Assembly: GCA_001566295.1 (NCBI GenBank)
Contig: KQ964245.1
Span: forward strand, 4,159,524-4,223,523
Direction of reading: 5' to 3'
Length of the DNA stretch: 64,000 nt
Source: Microdochium bolleyi
Taxonomy: Eukaryota; Ascomycota; Sordariomycetes; Xylariales; Microdochiaceae
The translations under genes and the position numbers were made by a program. The notes under the pieces were generated by a model. It was given only the letters and a program-made list of their open reading frames with translations, had not been told where the DNA came from and ran no database searches. Shown here in pieces: positions 10,853 to 24,072 of the stretch (positions are counted from its first letter, which is position 1; every line of letters starts with the position of its first letter).

Positions 10853-11801
10853 AGATATCGCCACCAGCGGCCGCGACACCCAGAGCGTTGTTATCCCGTG
10901 TTTTTTAGTCATTCCCAAGTGGAACTTGTTCCTGTAGCTCCTTGTTCTTATATGTAGCATAGTTATCACGAGTAATGCTGATGAAGGAAGTAACTCACCC
11001 CTGCTTGGTTCACTCGTCCTTCCTGAGTGCTAAGCCCCGCCTCCCCATGCATGTGTGAATAAGCGACTGCTCAAGACATAGTAGAGAAGCAAGTAGACTC
11101 GCAGCCGACCTGGAATAGGAAAAGAGCGTTCCAATGTCGTATAGTCATTTCGCCCATCGCGGGGAGTCTATATGGTGATAGTCAAAAAGTAGATGGAAAG
11201 TCTCAATAGCATCCAGTTCCCCTCCGTCCCGATGACCCTGCAGAGAGCGAAAAACCCAAGAGATGAAAAAGCAGACCAGAGATGAGTATCCTCGCTTCGC
11301 CATGTACATGAAACTTTCTGTTTTGATAAGTTTTGGTCCCCCCCTCCTCGCTGACACGTCCCTTGAATGGTGGGATGTTGGGCGTAACGTCACCCTCCCG
11401 CGGATATCTTGTTTCAAGATGTCGACTTCAACCTCCATAGGTTCCTTCTCTTTTGTTGGCATATAACGAACATTGGCCGGGCGGTTATGGTGGCGCGCTC
11501 CGCGTTGTCCGTTGCCCTTCAACTTGCCCCTTGGCACAAATTGGTGTCGCCGTCCCTCATTGAGGCAGTTGGTGCGATGCTTCCAAGCCCTTTTCACATA
11601 AGTCATACCAGATCGGCAGCGCTCATTATCGTTTCCGATTACCAGAGGCCTTGGAGTTGAGAGTTGAGTGCATGTCCGGGACTTGGTGAGAAGTCAACAG
11701 CCCATGGTTGCAGTATGGATGCGAAACCTCGCGCTCCCTGCGCTGCAGACTTCCAGCCGTGGCAAAAGCAGACACGTGCCCAGTATCTTCATATTGATCT
11801 T
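10853..11801. other. Spacer between convergent genes
   Basis: Holds the 3' ends of the hydrophilin-like gene and the RasGEF gene. No coding region is supported; the 153-codon minus-strand frame at 11145-11606 has no coding bias. Confidence 0.5.
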
Positions 11802-14800
11802 TCAAAGGAAGCCAGACTCGGCAAGCACACTATTTTGCTCATATTAGCTACTGCGTTTCTCCATAATATGTATGCTCAAAGTCAAGGCCGATAGAAATAG
11901 AAAAGCACGACTTACCGAACAATCTTCTCATCCTCTCGTTCACGAGGCTCGATCATCAGACTCTTGTCGTACATCTCGTGAACATCGCCGGCAGCCTGCA
12001 TGTTGCTGAGAATGTAATCTTGCAGCTCAGGCACAGGCTGGAGCGAGTACGGAGCGTTCTGATACTGCTGAATGTCGCGAATAACCTCTGCAGTCTTAGC
12101 ACGCTTGGCGAAGTTGATGAGGTTGGTTTTCTTGATGACTGACGGGATGCCATCCTCGATGAACGTCAGATCCGTGAGATAAACACCTGTGAATCCATAT
12201 TAGCAAACAATCCACCGATGGCTGCGTCGTATGGCACAGTTGTGCAGCGCGATGCTCTACTGGCGCAGAAACTTACCGAAGAATGGAATGCACGGCGGGT
12301 TCGCCGCGTGCAGAGTCTCTCTGTACTCGCCAAAGTTTTTCGTGCTTGCCATGAGTTTCCTCATGGCCTCCAGAGTCGTGTTCGTGCGAGCAGGCACCTG
12401 ATCCCAGGTTCGCTTCAGGCGAGCGATGGGGGCCGTGCCAAGAGCCGAAATGATCGACGTGAGTGTGGAGAAGTTGTTCAGATATCGGCACTTGTCAGCG
12501 ACAGACACAAAGTGTTTGATAACAACAACACGCTTCTTGACGTCCATCTGCGCTAGAATCATCTCGGCCACCCAGTTTGTCATCTGGTTAGAATGCAAGA
12601 TAAGAGCCTTGACATTTGGCGCAGGATCCGGCTCGTTCTCGCCCACTTTCTTGCCCCAAGTCTTGTTCAGGCACTCGATGGGCTTGATCTTGCCGTACAG
12701 CTTCGACTCAATGATGGTCAGTTGGCGTGCGAATTCGGTCACGTCTATATCCAGGAACTTGAGCTTCTTCATGTTCTTCGGCATGATGGGAGCAGGGACG
12801 TTGGTGTTGAACGTTTGAATCATGCGCTTCGAGGAGATCTCCTTGCCATTCGAACGTTGTTCTAAGACCGTCATCAAGGGTGCAGAACCAGGTGTCTCGG
12901 TAGACTTGACCGTCTCCTTGGCAAAGACGTAGACGTCACGAATGAGCTGCCTTGACTCGTCGCTCGGTTCCTCCATCCAGAAGTTGTCAAACCACGATTT
13001 CAAGATGTTGACCACACGGAAGCGAATCGGCTTCTGCTTGCGGTCTCTCCAGACGTCGTAATCTTGGTTGTTGAGACCCTCCGGCGGCTGGATGTTGAAT
13101 CTGTTGACAAGCAGCTCAAACAGTTCGCGCGCGGTTGTGAACGATCGATAAGTAAGCAGGAACGTGTTGTTGAAGTTGGAGTCGAGTTTATCATGTCTGG
13201 TGAGCTGCTCAACGATAGCTAGCAGTGAACCGCCCTTGATAGCAGGAGGATTTGTCTTGAGGTCCCAGGAGAGTTCGTGCTCGAGATCAAGCTGGAGGAA
13301 GATGGGTGTTTCCTCTGGTTGCTGCAATGCACCAGCTGGTGTCGGATCGTCGCCAAGGATCTTGCGGACCTTTGAAAGGTCTCCCTTTCTGAAGTTGTGC
13401 GGTGATCCATCCATATCTGAGAACGACTGTGATGTCATAAGTGGTGGTCGTCCTCCGAGCGTGCGCGACTCTGTGCGACCATGTGTCGTGCTGCCATAAG
13501 GCATCGTCTCACCTCGTCTGAACTGGGGCGGCGCGGGGTCGTCGTGGAACCTTGTATCTTGCTGCTGTGTATTGACCAGCACCTGTTCAGAGAGCAGCTG
13601 AAGCGAGAAGTTGATATGTGACGAGTTCGTTTCGAGAGCACGAGCGCACTGCCGCACATATTCCAGGCGGCTCTCCAGGGACTCGCCACGGATCTCTGAC
13701 CACTCGTCGCCCAGCGGGCCTGCAACTCTTTGGCAACTCAGGACCAAGTCCGAGATATTGTCGTAGAGACTCTGCTTGTTGGTACTGAAATCAGCAAGCT
13801 GTGGTGTCTGAAACATATCGCCCAGTGATGAAAGATCAACTGATTCGATCATCGCAATCCAAGATTTGAACATTTCGAGGACTTTGCCACCAGCAGAACA
13901 AACATTGTTGCCGATAAGCTCGTGGCGATAAGGCGTGAGGTTCTTCTCGGTCACCCCCAAGTTCTTCTCTAGCTCCCGGATGCTCGAGACGAGCATGCGC
14001 TTGTATTCGTCGAGCCTCTCCAAAAGCTTGCTATCTAGCACAGCCGTGGGCTCGTACGACCCTTCCTCGTCGTGAAGGAAGTCCGAAGTAATCGGGTCGC
14101 GAATCGCCAGGCCGTTGTTCTGCCAGCTGCCCCCGGCAGTGCTGCCGATGACGAAGCCCGGGAAGAGGCGCGGGATGTCCTCGCCTCTTTGCTGCCTCGC
14201 AACCTCCACAAAGCTGAACACTCCAAAAAGTACGCCGTCCGCTTCTTGCAGGCACTTCTGGACGGATTCCGCGTTGGGCCAGTCCGCAGCTGCAATATGC
14301 GAAGAGATGACTAGCTTGGAGAACTTGGACATCATGTCCCTGAAGTGTGGGTACAGCGCCTTATTTGTGGAGATGATCGACGGTTGCCCTGAGTGGTTGT
14401 CTGTTGTTCCTGAACCGGCGGCTAGCAAAAGCCGGAGGTGGTCTGATATGTCTTCTGCACGGCTGACGTATTCTGAACGGTTGTTGCTTGTAATGGCTTC
14501 GCGGTACCGGTCGATGGCACGTTTCATGTTGCCAACAAGAGTATTCCAAGTGAGAGGCTGTGTGGCGCCGTCGTCAAAGAAGGAACGTGGGATGGTGGCG
14601 GCCTGCGGCAGGTTGAAGCCAGCACCGGTGAAAGACGTCGCCGATGCGAGCACTGGTGTCTGGGCTACACCCGGCGCCATGGCGAGCGAAGTGTTTACAA
14701 AGGTGTCTTTCCGCGTTCTTGGCGCATTGGCCATGCCATTCATTGAGTCCAGTGAAGGAGAGGGAGAAACGCCAATGCCGTCGTAGGCGCGTCGGGCTCG

Positions 14801-15707
14801 GGACTGCATCATGTTATGTTAGTCGAGCTAGCACACACAAGAGGCATTCGCTACTTACTATCGAGCCTTTCTTTCTGAACGCATCCTCGACCTCTGACGC
14901 GGAGGCCGCTTCCGAATCTTCGTCCTCGTCCTGAGTCAGACCCCGCGCCATCATCTCCGGCGGCGGTCTTGTTTTCTCTGGCATATGGACGTTCATGCGG
15001 TCACGGGGGCCGCTCTCGCTTGCAGAAGTCGGCGACTCAAGAGGGAGCTCCATACTGCTCTCGCCAGTCATAGTGTTGTAATAGAACAGCCGTCCGTCAG
15101 ATGTGGCCTGGGGAATCCAGAAGTCGGCGCCCCCGGACCTGCCAGTGGCATTGGCCCCTTCGAGGGGGAGACCTGCCTCCTCAAAGTCTGATTCGCCAGC
15201 GTCGTCGAACTCTTCCTCTTCGTAGGCCACAGCATCTTCTTGCTTGTCGTCGAAGTGGTCGATGGTGTCGGCGAGCTGGGCCTGGTCAGGCAGTTCCTCC
15301 TGGCTGGATATGATCTGACAGTAGTTACTCGGGAACCAGCCGCGGACGCCATTGATGACACCATCCCACCAGCCGCTCTCGAGCTGAGTAATGACCTGGA
15401 TGATATCGCCTTCGTGGAAGCTCAGACTCGTCCGGTCGTCGGCATCGTAGTCGTATAGTGCACGGACGTACAGAGTGCCCGGCGGGGCGGCACTGAGGAT
15501 GCCGTTCATGTCGTGGGCGTAGGGGCTCGAGGCCTTGTCGCCTCTGTTGCGGCTCAGCGAGGAGTGGGAGCGAGAGGCGTCACGGGCAGCCGAGACGTCG
15601 AGGTGGGCGTTGAGGGTGTTTGAGCGGGAGCGGGAGCGGGAATTGTAAGAGGAGACGTGGTGCTGCTCATTTGCCGACGCTGAAACGGGAGGCTGCGTCA
15701 TGAGCAT
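11802..15707 (-). CDS. CDC25: CDC25-type Ras guanine-nucleotide exchange factor
   Basis: Activates Ras by GDP/GTP exchange, upstream of cAMP/PKA or MAPK signalling at membranes (family knowledge). Exons on the minus strand: 15707-14859, 14803-12277, 12186-11916 and 11829-11802, giving 1224 residues; introns are 55, 90 and 86 bases. Domains: Ser/Arg-rich N-terminus with an SRSRSRS tract, SH3 (about 79-133, ALYDYDADD and WFPSNYC), acidic linker, WW-like (about 195-223, DFWIP and FYYN), a helical middle, RasGEF N-terminal domain (about 790-925) and catalytic RasGEF domain (about 965-1200, with NFSTLTSIISAL and PCIPFFGVYLTDL). The last exon is only 28 bases; without it the protein would stop after EDEKIVR, and with it the end reads RVLAESGFL, as in the family. 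SH3 and WW together are typical of filamentous fungi. Confidence 0.92.
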
Positions 15708-17896
15708 TGTGATTCGAGACCCGATGGTCAGTATGCGGCCAGCCTCCTGAGGGATAGCACGCGAAGCATCAGGGTCCGCCGCGTGGAGGAGCCGGGTTGA
15801 GCAGGCAGTCGCGAGGTCCCAGGGGTCGCTCAGCTCAGCTGGGGCGTCGAGGACGGCGAGGGGCGCGGGACCTGGCAGAGGCGGCGGGCGGCGACGTCCA
15901 GGCGGTCAGTCAGGGTCGTCGTTGCTCGGAAAGTTCGAGGGCCGCTCTTCGACAAACGCGCCTGGCGGATGGGAGGGCTGTGGTCTGAGGCCGTCGTGAT
16001 GCACAGCAGCAGGCAAAACGGGTGGAGGCCGGCGTGTGCAGGCGGGTGCTCGGGAGGTGTGTGTGATTGAATGCCCGTTGTGCGTGCGTCTGGACAAGAA
16101 GGGGGGGGATCCACGAGCCCACCACCAATACAGTCACGAAAGGGGTCCTTCCTCAAGGCCAGGAAGGCCTGCCCGCGCTCGGATGCGGGTGCCAGAGCGG
16201 CCAATCACCTGCAGCCCCGCCCGCTGTCTGGCGCTGCACCCGCCGCCGCCTCGCCGCTCTCCGGTGCTTGGTGCTTGGTGCTTGTTTCGCCAGGGTGCCA
16301 TCGTGTCCAATGTTTGTTGCAGGCTGCTCGTGCGTCCCAACGGCCGTCTCTGCAGGTGTCACTCCTCCGCCATGTGGCCATCGAAGCAAACCACCGCCCG
16401 GCAAGACTGGTCCTCGCTGTGGCGCTCGACGGCCTGGTTCTCAGTGTCCGCCCCGGCGCCGAGCACGGACGACCAGGACCGGGCGCTCCTGCTGCCTCAT
16501 TCCGCACGGATCGTCACCGGCAACCAAGGCATCCCATCAGGCCGAGCACACGTGGTGAGCAACCGACTCGGCAAACACGCTCGGCCCCAGGCTGTCTCGG
16601 AGCACACCATTGTCAGAGAGGTCGGTCGCTCTGTCCAAGACGTGCCAGCATACATCTCGTTGCCCTCTAAAGCTCGACAACCAGGCCTCTGCCAGAGATG
16701 GCCTATGTAGAGTCCATGGACAAGATCTACTCACCATACGATGTTTCCAGGAGGCATTCCATCGTGGGAGACAGTCACGGCACTGGCCCCATTGCAGTTG
16801 CAGCCGAGGTGTCCAAGTCAATGCCATGCAGAAGTGGACGCGGCACGAAATGCACAGGCGATCAATCGGAGACGCACAACCCCTCCCGAGCGCATCATAC
16901 GGAGTACCTAGGTGCCGCAGAGGCAGAAACCAGGCGCGGAGCCTTCGTTACGAGCGTACTCAGGCGCCCAACATGGACCCAAGAAGGCCTACGGAGTTGC
17001 CCATAAGCTGTCGATGGGCGGTGATCTTCGCTTCAACCCGAGTCGGGACCCCTGCCTTGCCTGCCCGCAAGAACGGCCGGCCGTTGCCGTTGTGTTGCAT
17101 TCACTGGCAGTGTCATTTACCCTGTGTCCCGGTGGGCAGAAAGAGACATCTTCCAGCCTCCGAACCAGTGGGACCGGTGACCAGGGTCCCTATTACTGCA
17201 TCTGGGGGCACGAGGCCGAGTCAGGGACTTTTCACCCAGTCGAGCTGCCAGCAGAGTCGAGCACATGCAGCTCACGATCTGTCTACATGTGCATGTCCAT
17301 CGAGCTCTGCATCCAAGTATTTGACCAACCAGGTTCACGCGGGTGGCCACACACGGCAGCAAATCGACGTGTATTGCGTGGGATGTGGGAGAAGCCCACA
17401 GCCCCAATCCTCCGGAAACGAGAAGCCCACGGAGTCGGTCGACGAATTCGGCAACGTCAGTCGCTGCCCCCACTTCTGCGGACCCGCCTTCCACGTGTGT
17501 GGGCGCCTGGCTGTTTCGCGTATCTGATCCGTCGGGGTCCGGGTTATTTCACAGCTTCCATTTCCGAACAGCTCGATAGCGAGGTCGGGTTTCTGCTCCC
17601 TAGCGTAGCCAAAGCTTCGGATCAGCTCCACCAAGACGGAAGGTTGTACTCGTCGGGGGCCCAGCACTCGACCCCCAACTTCAAAGACCGATATGACATG
17701 TCTGGACGGACGTGCCTAGTTAGACCTGCTCCGTAGAAACACAAAACGACACAGGTATGTTTCAGCACTGCCGCCAACGAGATAGGTAGGATTCTGGGTA
17801 GGTCTGAGGCAGTGGCTGTGCAATCTGCGACGAACTTGGTGCTCATCCTCTGCGACATCACCACGGCTATTTATCTAGGTGACTAGGTACCTACCC

Positions 17897-17922
17897 AGGT
17901 AGGTAGGTAGGTAGGTAGGTAG
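17897..17922. repeat. GTAG tetranucleotide repeat
   Basis: About six copies of GTAG, preceded by AGGTACCTACCC, which is partly complementary to it, so a small hairpin is possible. Confidence 0.8.
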
Positions 17923-18505
17923 AGACAGCTTTGTGGGATTGTAAATCCTGGTTTGTCTTCCCTCGTCATGGAATGTGACTGGACCCTCGGGATCTTCACG
18001 TCTCTTCACCTGCACATTGGTGAGCTTCAAAGCGTTTGAATCCTCGGGCCTGTCTCCAGAGCAAGCTGATTATTTCCGTTCACGTGCAGAAATGACAGTG
18101 GCCCTTGTGGGATGCCGTTTTGTGTTCCTTGACTCCTTGCTGCGCATTGACTCTCGTGCCACACGGACTGATTCGGTGATCTTATCTCACTGCCTGGCTC
18201 CTTACCCTTGTGGCAGCTCAGTATTCGTAATGCCGATCCAGGGGGGGAGAAAGAGGGGGGGAAGGGGGAGAGAGGGGTTCCGAGCACCGGAGAACATCAT
18301 GTCATGCGAGGAGATATTGCACAACATTACGGAGATGCGGAGCTACGAGGGGAGATAATGCCGTAGGGCGAAAACATGTCGATTTGGTAGATACAAATAC
18401 TCGCTACTCAAAATCGCGGGCGCCGATTTGCCCTTGAGCATGCTCGTTCTCGTTGTTGTTGTTCAGGGCAATGGCAAAGCGAAGTTCTGGTGGGAGAGCT
18501 TGGGC

Positions 18506-18513
18506 TATAAAAA
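18506..18513 (+). promoter_or_regulatory. TATAAAAA element in gene-free DNA
   Basis: A consensus TATA box followed by no convincing open frame. It might drive a non-coding transcript, or be chance. Confidence 0.25.
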
Positions 18514-18744
18514 GGTAACAACAAGCAAGTGTCAGGCTCCCACCTTTCGAAGCACGATTTTCCACGAGCCGTTCACTCGCTTCCAGGCCGGTCAGAGACG
18601 GTGGCTACGAACGAAACTCCTCGCCTTCTGGGTTGCCTTCGCCGACTGGTATTGGTATCTATCTGAGTCTTCACTCCCAGAGCTAGGCAGTGATAAACAA
18701 AAATTATGGAATATCCAAAATCTGATCGAGAATCTCAGATTTCG

Positions 18745-18769
18745 TTTTTTTTTTTTCTTTTTTTCTTTT
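18745..18769. repeat. T-rich tract
   Basis: 25 bases of T broken only by two C, on the plus strand. Confidence 0.75.
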
Positions 18770-20536
18770 GAGAAAGCTGGTTTCTGAGACGGATGCTGAT
18801 CGGTGCTGTCCTAGACGTGTTTGTGCGTGCTTCATATATCAGAGCTGACATGCTTGGTGGAATCACTCTGTGCCGGGAGATAGTCCTTGTGAGTGAGACA
18901 CCGCCCAGAGGTAAGAACCCGTCTCGCGCTTCGAAGTGCGTCAAGGAATACCTCGGAACTCAAGCATTGGAGAGGATCTATACGATTTGCTTCGATGTGC
19001 CGGGCTATGCTAATCAGGGAAGGAGAGATTCCAGCATAGACTCCTAAACAAGATGCTTGGTCATGTACGAACATGCAGACAGGCCCCCAGATCTCGACCT
19101 CGGTGTGAGCTGTAACCCTGAACAACTTCCAGAGATGTACTGCCTGTAACGAGAAGCCTGCTCAGGTCCATCTGCCACGTTGTATATGGACGAGCAAATA
19201 ATCGCGAGGAGTCGTTTCCGCTCCGGATGCAAACATGATGTCTTTTGAAGTCTCTATAGGTAGAAAGGCCCAAATTCATCAAGTGTTTCCGAGGTTCAGG
19301 CATGAGTAGGTAAACGCAGATTAGTGCCATCATCGCGGGTGTGCCTATGACTTTTCGCCAACGCAACGAGGCAGCACGTGCAAGGCCACGGAAAGGAGTG
19401 ATAGAAGCTACCGCCACGGTTCGGCAGAGCGGGAGTACTCGTGATATTATCTCGTTCAGAAGTATTCGGCTCGTCTTCACAGCTTGATGCACTTGATCAT
19501 TGCTTCCCATGCAGGCGTTTTACCTCTGTGTTCGTGGGTTGCAATGTTTATTAAGGCCGGTATTTGCCTTAGAAACACACAGACGGCCATATGTGATCTC
19601 TGGTATGCGGTTCTCGTTGACGAAGTCAATAAAACTCGGTACGAACCTACCGCGGCCGCTCATACTCCGAGTCGCACTGGTTGCTTGGCTCTCACCAGCC
19701 TGGTGAGACACCAGCGACCCGCATCGAGCCAGCAGCGAGTATTTTCTCTGCATTCGAAGATCCCTCTAGAGACACATCTCGTTGTTGTACATCTTGCTCA
19801 TGAACCTCGATCATGAGCCAAGTAGAAAGACATCCGCATGAATCGCGACATCTATAGTTTTCCTGAGCTCACCAAGAAACTCTTGCAAGAGAGGATTCAC
19901 TCCACGAGCACATCGTGAACGTGAGTGCATTTTATTTATTTATTTACAAAAAGACTATGAGCACAAGGTCTTAGATTGTGTCTTTCCCCTTGAAGCCGAC
20001 ATGCGGGCTTCTGGCCCTACATTCGCCCGCCGTGGTCGTAGGTATGTCGCGCATCACCAACCTGGAGGTTATCGCGCGCGAGGCACAACGATGCTGCGCG
20101 GATCCCATGTCTCATTTCAAACCCCCATCGCAGACAAAAACCACCAGAAGAACAGACATGAGTGGCGAGAAAAAGCACACAAGAAAAGGAACACACCATT
20201 GCCTCAAAGACAGGTGCATACCATTCGAGACCATTATTGGGCCACGAGCTATGTTTAGGCCAGCCCATCAAGGCTAAACTTGGGTGTGTACCCACGCCCA
20301 ACGGGTCCATGTCTTTATCCACAGTTGAAGATGCTCTGGATATGTGTTGATTGTTCGTCTAAAACTCCGAGCACGACAGTCACTGTTAGCAACAAAGGGG
20401 GTTATTCTGGAGTTAGCAGGTCGTAGCAAGGTAAGCAGTGCTGTAAGTTGCCAAAACGCTGATCACTTGAGGGTTGCGGCCGTCACTTGACTAGCCCCTG
20501 GTTGACTATCCTTGAAGTCGTCAGTGCTGCCATCAT

Positions 20537-20565
20537 CCTTCACGCCATCACCCTTCACGCCATCA
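20537..20565. repeat. Direct repeat of CCTTCACGCCATCA
   Basis: Two tandem copies of a 14-base word separated by one base. Confidence 0.75.
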
Positions 20566-23500
20566 ATGACATGCATCACTGACCGCCGCCTTCCGCAGAT
20601 ACCCTCCTCCTCACTGCGGGTCTTTCCGCCAGGTGTCCGCTTTCTCGCCCGTTGAGGATGCATCGCATCGCATGGAGGACCTTGTTTGCGCGAGGTGTTG
20701 GCCATACCGTCCGTCAGCGGTACGCTTGAGGTGTCCAATCGGGTTTCACGCTGCGCGAGGCGGTATGCATGCAAGTACAGCCATGTCTGCTAGTTACCCA
20801 TGAGCGTCTTGTTCACCAGGGAGGACCAGGTTGCTGTGAATGTGCCGTGCAGATAGTGCCCATAGAAATGGATCCTATATGGCGATTTATAACATGGCGG
20901 TCTAAACGTCCCTATGCAACTTTCCGACACGGGGCACTGGGCAGACAAAGCCACCAGTTGATCGCGGTCGCGCATACTGGTTTGTGCGTGCATGTCAATG
21001 CGGTGTGGCCGAATCAGAGACTTCCAGGGGGCCGTCAGCGCGAGTTGCGCTTGCTCCCAGACTTCAAAAATAGCTGGGGGAGCGGGAGCCAGCAGGGTTG
21101 TTCGCCATGCAGGTGGGACACGATAAATACTTGCCAATGAAGAGGATGCTTCCAGCCAGCTCCGAGGCAATCGTGGGCCTGCCGCATTCTAGACCCGTCC
21201 TTCTATCGGTGAGGACAAACATCCGGGCGAGATTCGACAGGGCGCCAGTCCGTGCTTACGCGAAGACCCTGAACCTCCCTGAGTGTCTGGGAGTCAGCTT
21301 TTGACCGCTAACCACCAACCGTCCTTGGCTCTCCGAGCTTTCGAAACTCCTGAGAGGGGCTCTCCTGACGGCGAACGAAGCTATCTTAATCCCAGGTCGC
21401 GAAGACAATGGAGTAGCAGTAGGAGCCCAGACGAACAGTATAAATAACAGGGACATGCGCAATGATCATGTGTCAAGCGTGGCGGACGATGGTGGTCGAA
21501 AGTTAAAAGGTGGCCGATCTGAGACTTGTTGGCTGATACAGCGTCCTGGATTGCCGGGTCCATTGCGAGACCAGATCCCATGGCCTGAATCTGGTGTCGG
21601 GCGTGGCTAGTGCAACGAGTATTGCGCGTTCCTGACTATCTTTGCTGCTGTACCACCACGTTTGGACACACACAGACCAATGTGCCCCTGGTGGGCAGCT
21701 CGGCAAGCTTGTATGCGTGACTTGCACAGAGCCGCTGAGTGTTAAAGTCCACGACTCGGCGATCTCCGTTCAGAGTTGGCGCAGAGGTTGGGTGGTGCAC
21801 GACTCCTGAACTTGAGTCAGGTTCAGGGCCCCTGGCGAAAGGAGCCCGATACACAACACTCGAGGCCAACCGCGGCATGTTTGAATCCAGCTTGCGGGGT
21901 GCCGACCTGAGTGATCCGGCCGGCACCAAATTATCGGTTCGCAATGTACAGGGCACCATGCAATGAAGCGACCCAAGCCACAGGGCGGTATGGGGCGTCC
22001 CTCCCGGAAGCGACCCGCGGGCACTAGCGACACCATGGTGGACTCTTTTGACTACTGCGTGGTTTCCCGCCGGGACGCCCCTGTCTCTCTGGAAGCGATC
22101 AGCTGCGCCGTTCTCCGTCACTCGGAAGCACTTCCTTGCAGCTCGCAAAGAGATCGGGAGATCCTTATGGAGCTGTAGCCGATGGGATTCGGAAACTGCA
22201 GCACGCCTTAGGAGAGCGGCCGGACGGATTGTCACGACCTCGATGGAGAAAATATCATGCTTATGCGGGCCATGAGGCGGAACAGTCCAGGCGAACCCAG
22301 GTCGATCGAAGTTCGTGCATAGCGAATGGGCTAATGAGGCTCGGCAGACATGGCGCGGTGTCAAGAAAGGAACAGGGCCGTTCTGCGATGCAAAAGTAGC
22401 GCGGGGAATATGCAAGACCAGCTTGACCTCTCATCATTCAAGGTTGGGAGTTCGTGCTTCCAGCACGAGTGCCTGACCAGGTATGTGGGTTGCGGAGCCA
22501 AGATCGCCGCTTTCACTTCACACCACAGACATCAGTGGTCTTGGGTTCCCAGTCCAGTGTTGGAAGCAATCTAGGGCCTTGCTGGATCAACTCTGATACG
22601 CAGTAGAGCACCTAAGTGGACGAAATCAACAAGGAACATATAATAATGTCTGATAGAAAGTATCGTCGTGGTGGCGCCAATTCCACGACAATTCAAGTTC
22701 CAGTAACTCGGTGAACATCATCTGCACGCCTCGAAGCTCGTTGACCCCTGTCGGCGCGTGTTGAGAGCCCAGGTTTCCACCTTGTGATTTCGCGTAAATG
22801 GCTGGAGGAGCCGGCTGGCGTCGACCGGAACCATCATTCCGCCGCCTAGCGCCTCCGGGGAGTGACTGGGGGGGCCTGGAGGACTTGCCAACGTACGACA
22901 GGTCCTGTGGACCGCAAATATGGAGTGCTTGGCTGCGTGTTGCATCAAGGTGGGCTGGTCGCCGGGCACCGCAGCTTTGTCTGGTAAATTGGACCGGGGT
23001 TGTGTCATTCGGCTGGCCGTTCAGCCAATTTCCCAAGCTTCACAGGCGGGCTTCGAGAAGGCCTCGGCCCCTGTCTGGAAACACAACCTGAGCTGCGATG
23101 GGTCTCGACGGCCGTTCAAGGTGGATGCTGTGAGTAGCCTCACACATATCCTGAACGGGCGATGTCGCAGGCTGTTTTCCACATGCTATTTGGAGTCAAG
23201 GGCGGCGGTTGCTCCGACTATGGTGAAAGAAGCCGAGTCTGTATAGTTTGAGAAGACTGCTGCGGACCCATTAACATGCCTTGCAGCCTGCAAAGAGGCC
23301 GCACGTGGCCAGCAACCCAAGTAAACTCTTCTCCACCCACCAGCTGGCGGTGAGGCCCGGACGTGTCCGGTATTGTGAAAGATGCGGTGTACTGGTTCCT
23401 TGCATAGACTGGCGGGACAACGAGCATGAGTCGCTGTGCTCGGAGGAGTGGCTGCAGGCGATGTCGAAACTTGAAGAGCTCAGTACTGTACGGAGTTCTC

Positions 23501-24059
23501 GAGTCGACAACCGTCCCGGCCACCCGTCATCACTGATGTGGATTAGGTACCAGGGCCGAACACACGAGGCGTGCGCGCGCTTTCCTGCACTGTACAGCCG
23601 CGAGCGCAATAACCACTCGGTCCGCAGAGAACGCTAAATGGACGGGAGGGCAGCCGGTGGTAGCCCTGGAACTAGTGCCTGGTACTCTGACTGTGTGCTG
23701 CGATCGCAAGTTGAAATGCATGGCTGGAAATGCTCATGTACGCTCGTTGATAATGAATGGCGTACGTAGTTTGTCCCCTATGAGCTTTTGACATATGTAT
23801 GAAAAGGCTTTTGGTGATCGTCAAGTACCATGATGACTAGGCTCGCTGCCCTACCCGTTGTGGACGAAATGGCCCCCGCGGTTCCGCTCGTCTTCGATTG
23901 ACAGGAGTATTGATGGTTATGGCGAACGATCTCCTCAAGGCGGGCTAGGCTGCCGTTAAGACAACTTGGTGCCCGGAACGGGACCGCTGGAAGGCTGAGA
24001 TGGACAGTGCGGGCGGAGCAGCTGGAGCGAGGCTTGCGTGCCGGACGGAGCACGCGCGC

Positions 24060-24072
24060 GGGGGGGGGGGGG
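24060..24072. repeat. G13 homopolymer
   Basis: Thirteen G in a row after an alternating CG stretch; the length may vary between reads or strains. Confidence 0.7.

Noticed and set aside
16036..17736. Chain of long plus-strand open frames (up to 305 codons)
   Set aside because: They overlap in different frames, show no steady third-position bias and resemble no family; such frames are expected by chance in GC-rich DNA.
21636..22415. 259-codon minus-strand frame
   Set aside because: No recognisable motif, no biased codon use, and frames on the other strand are nearly as long.
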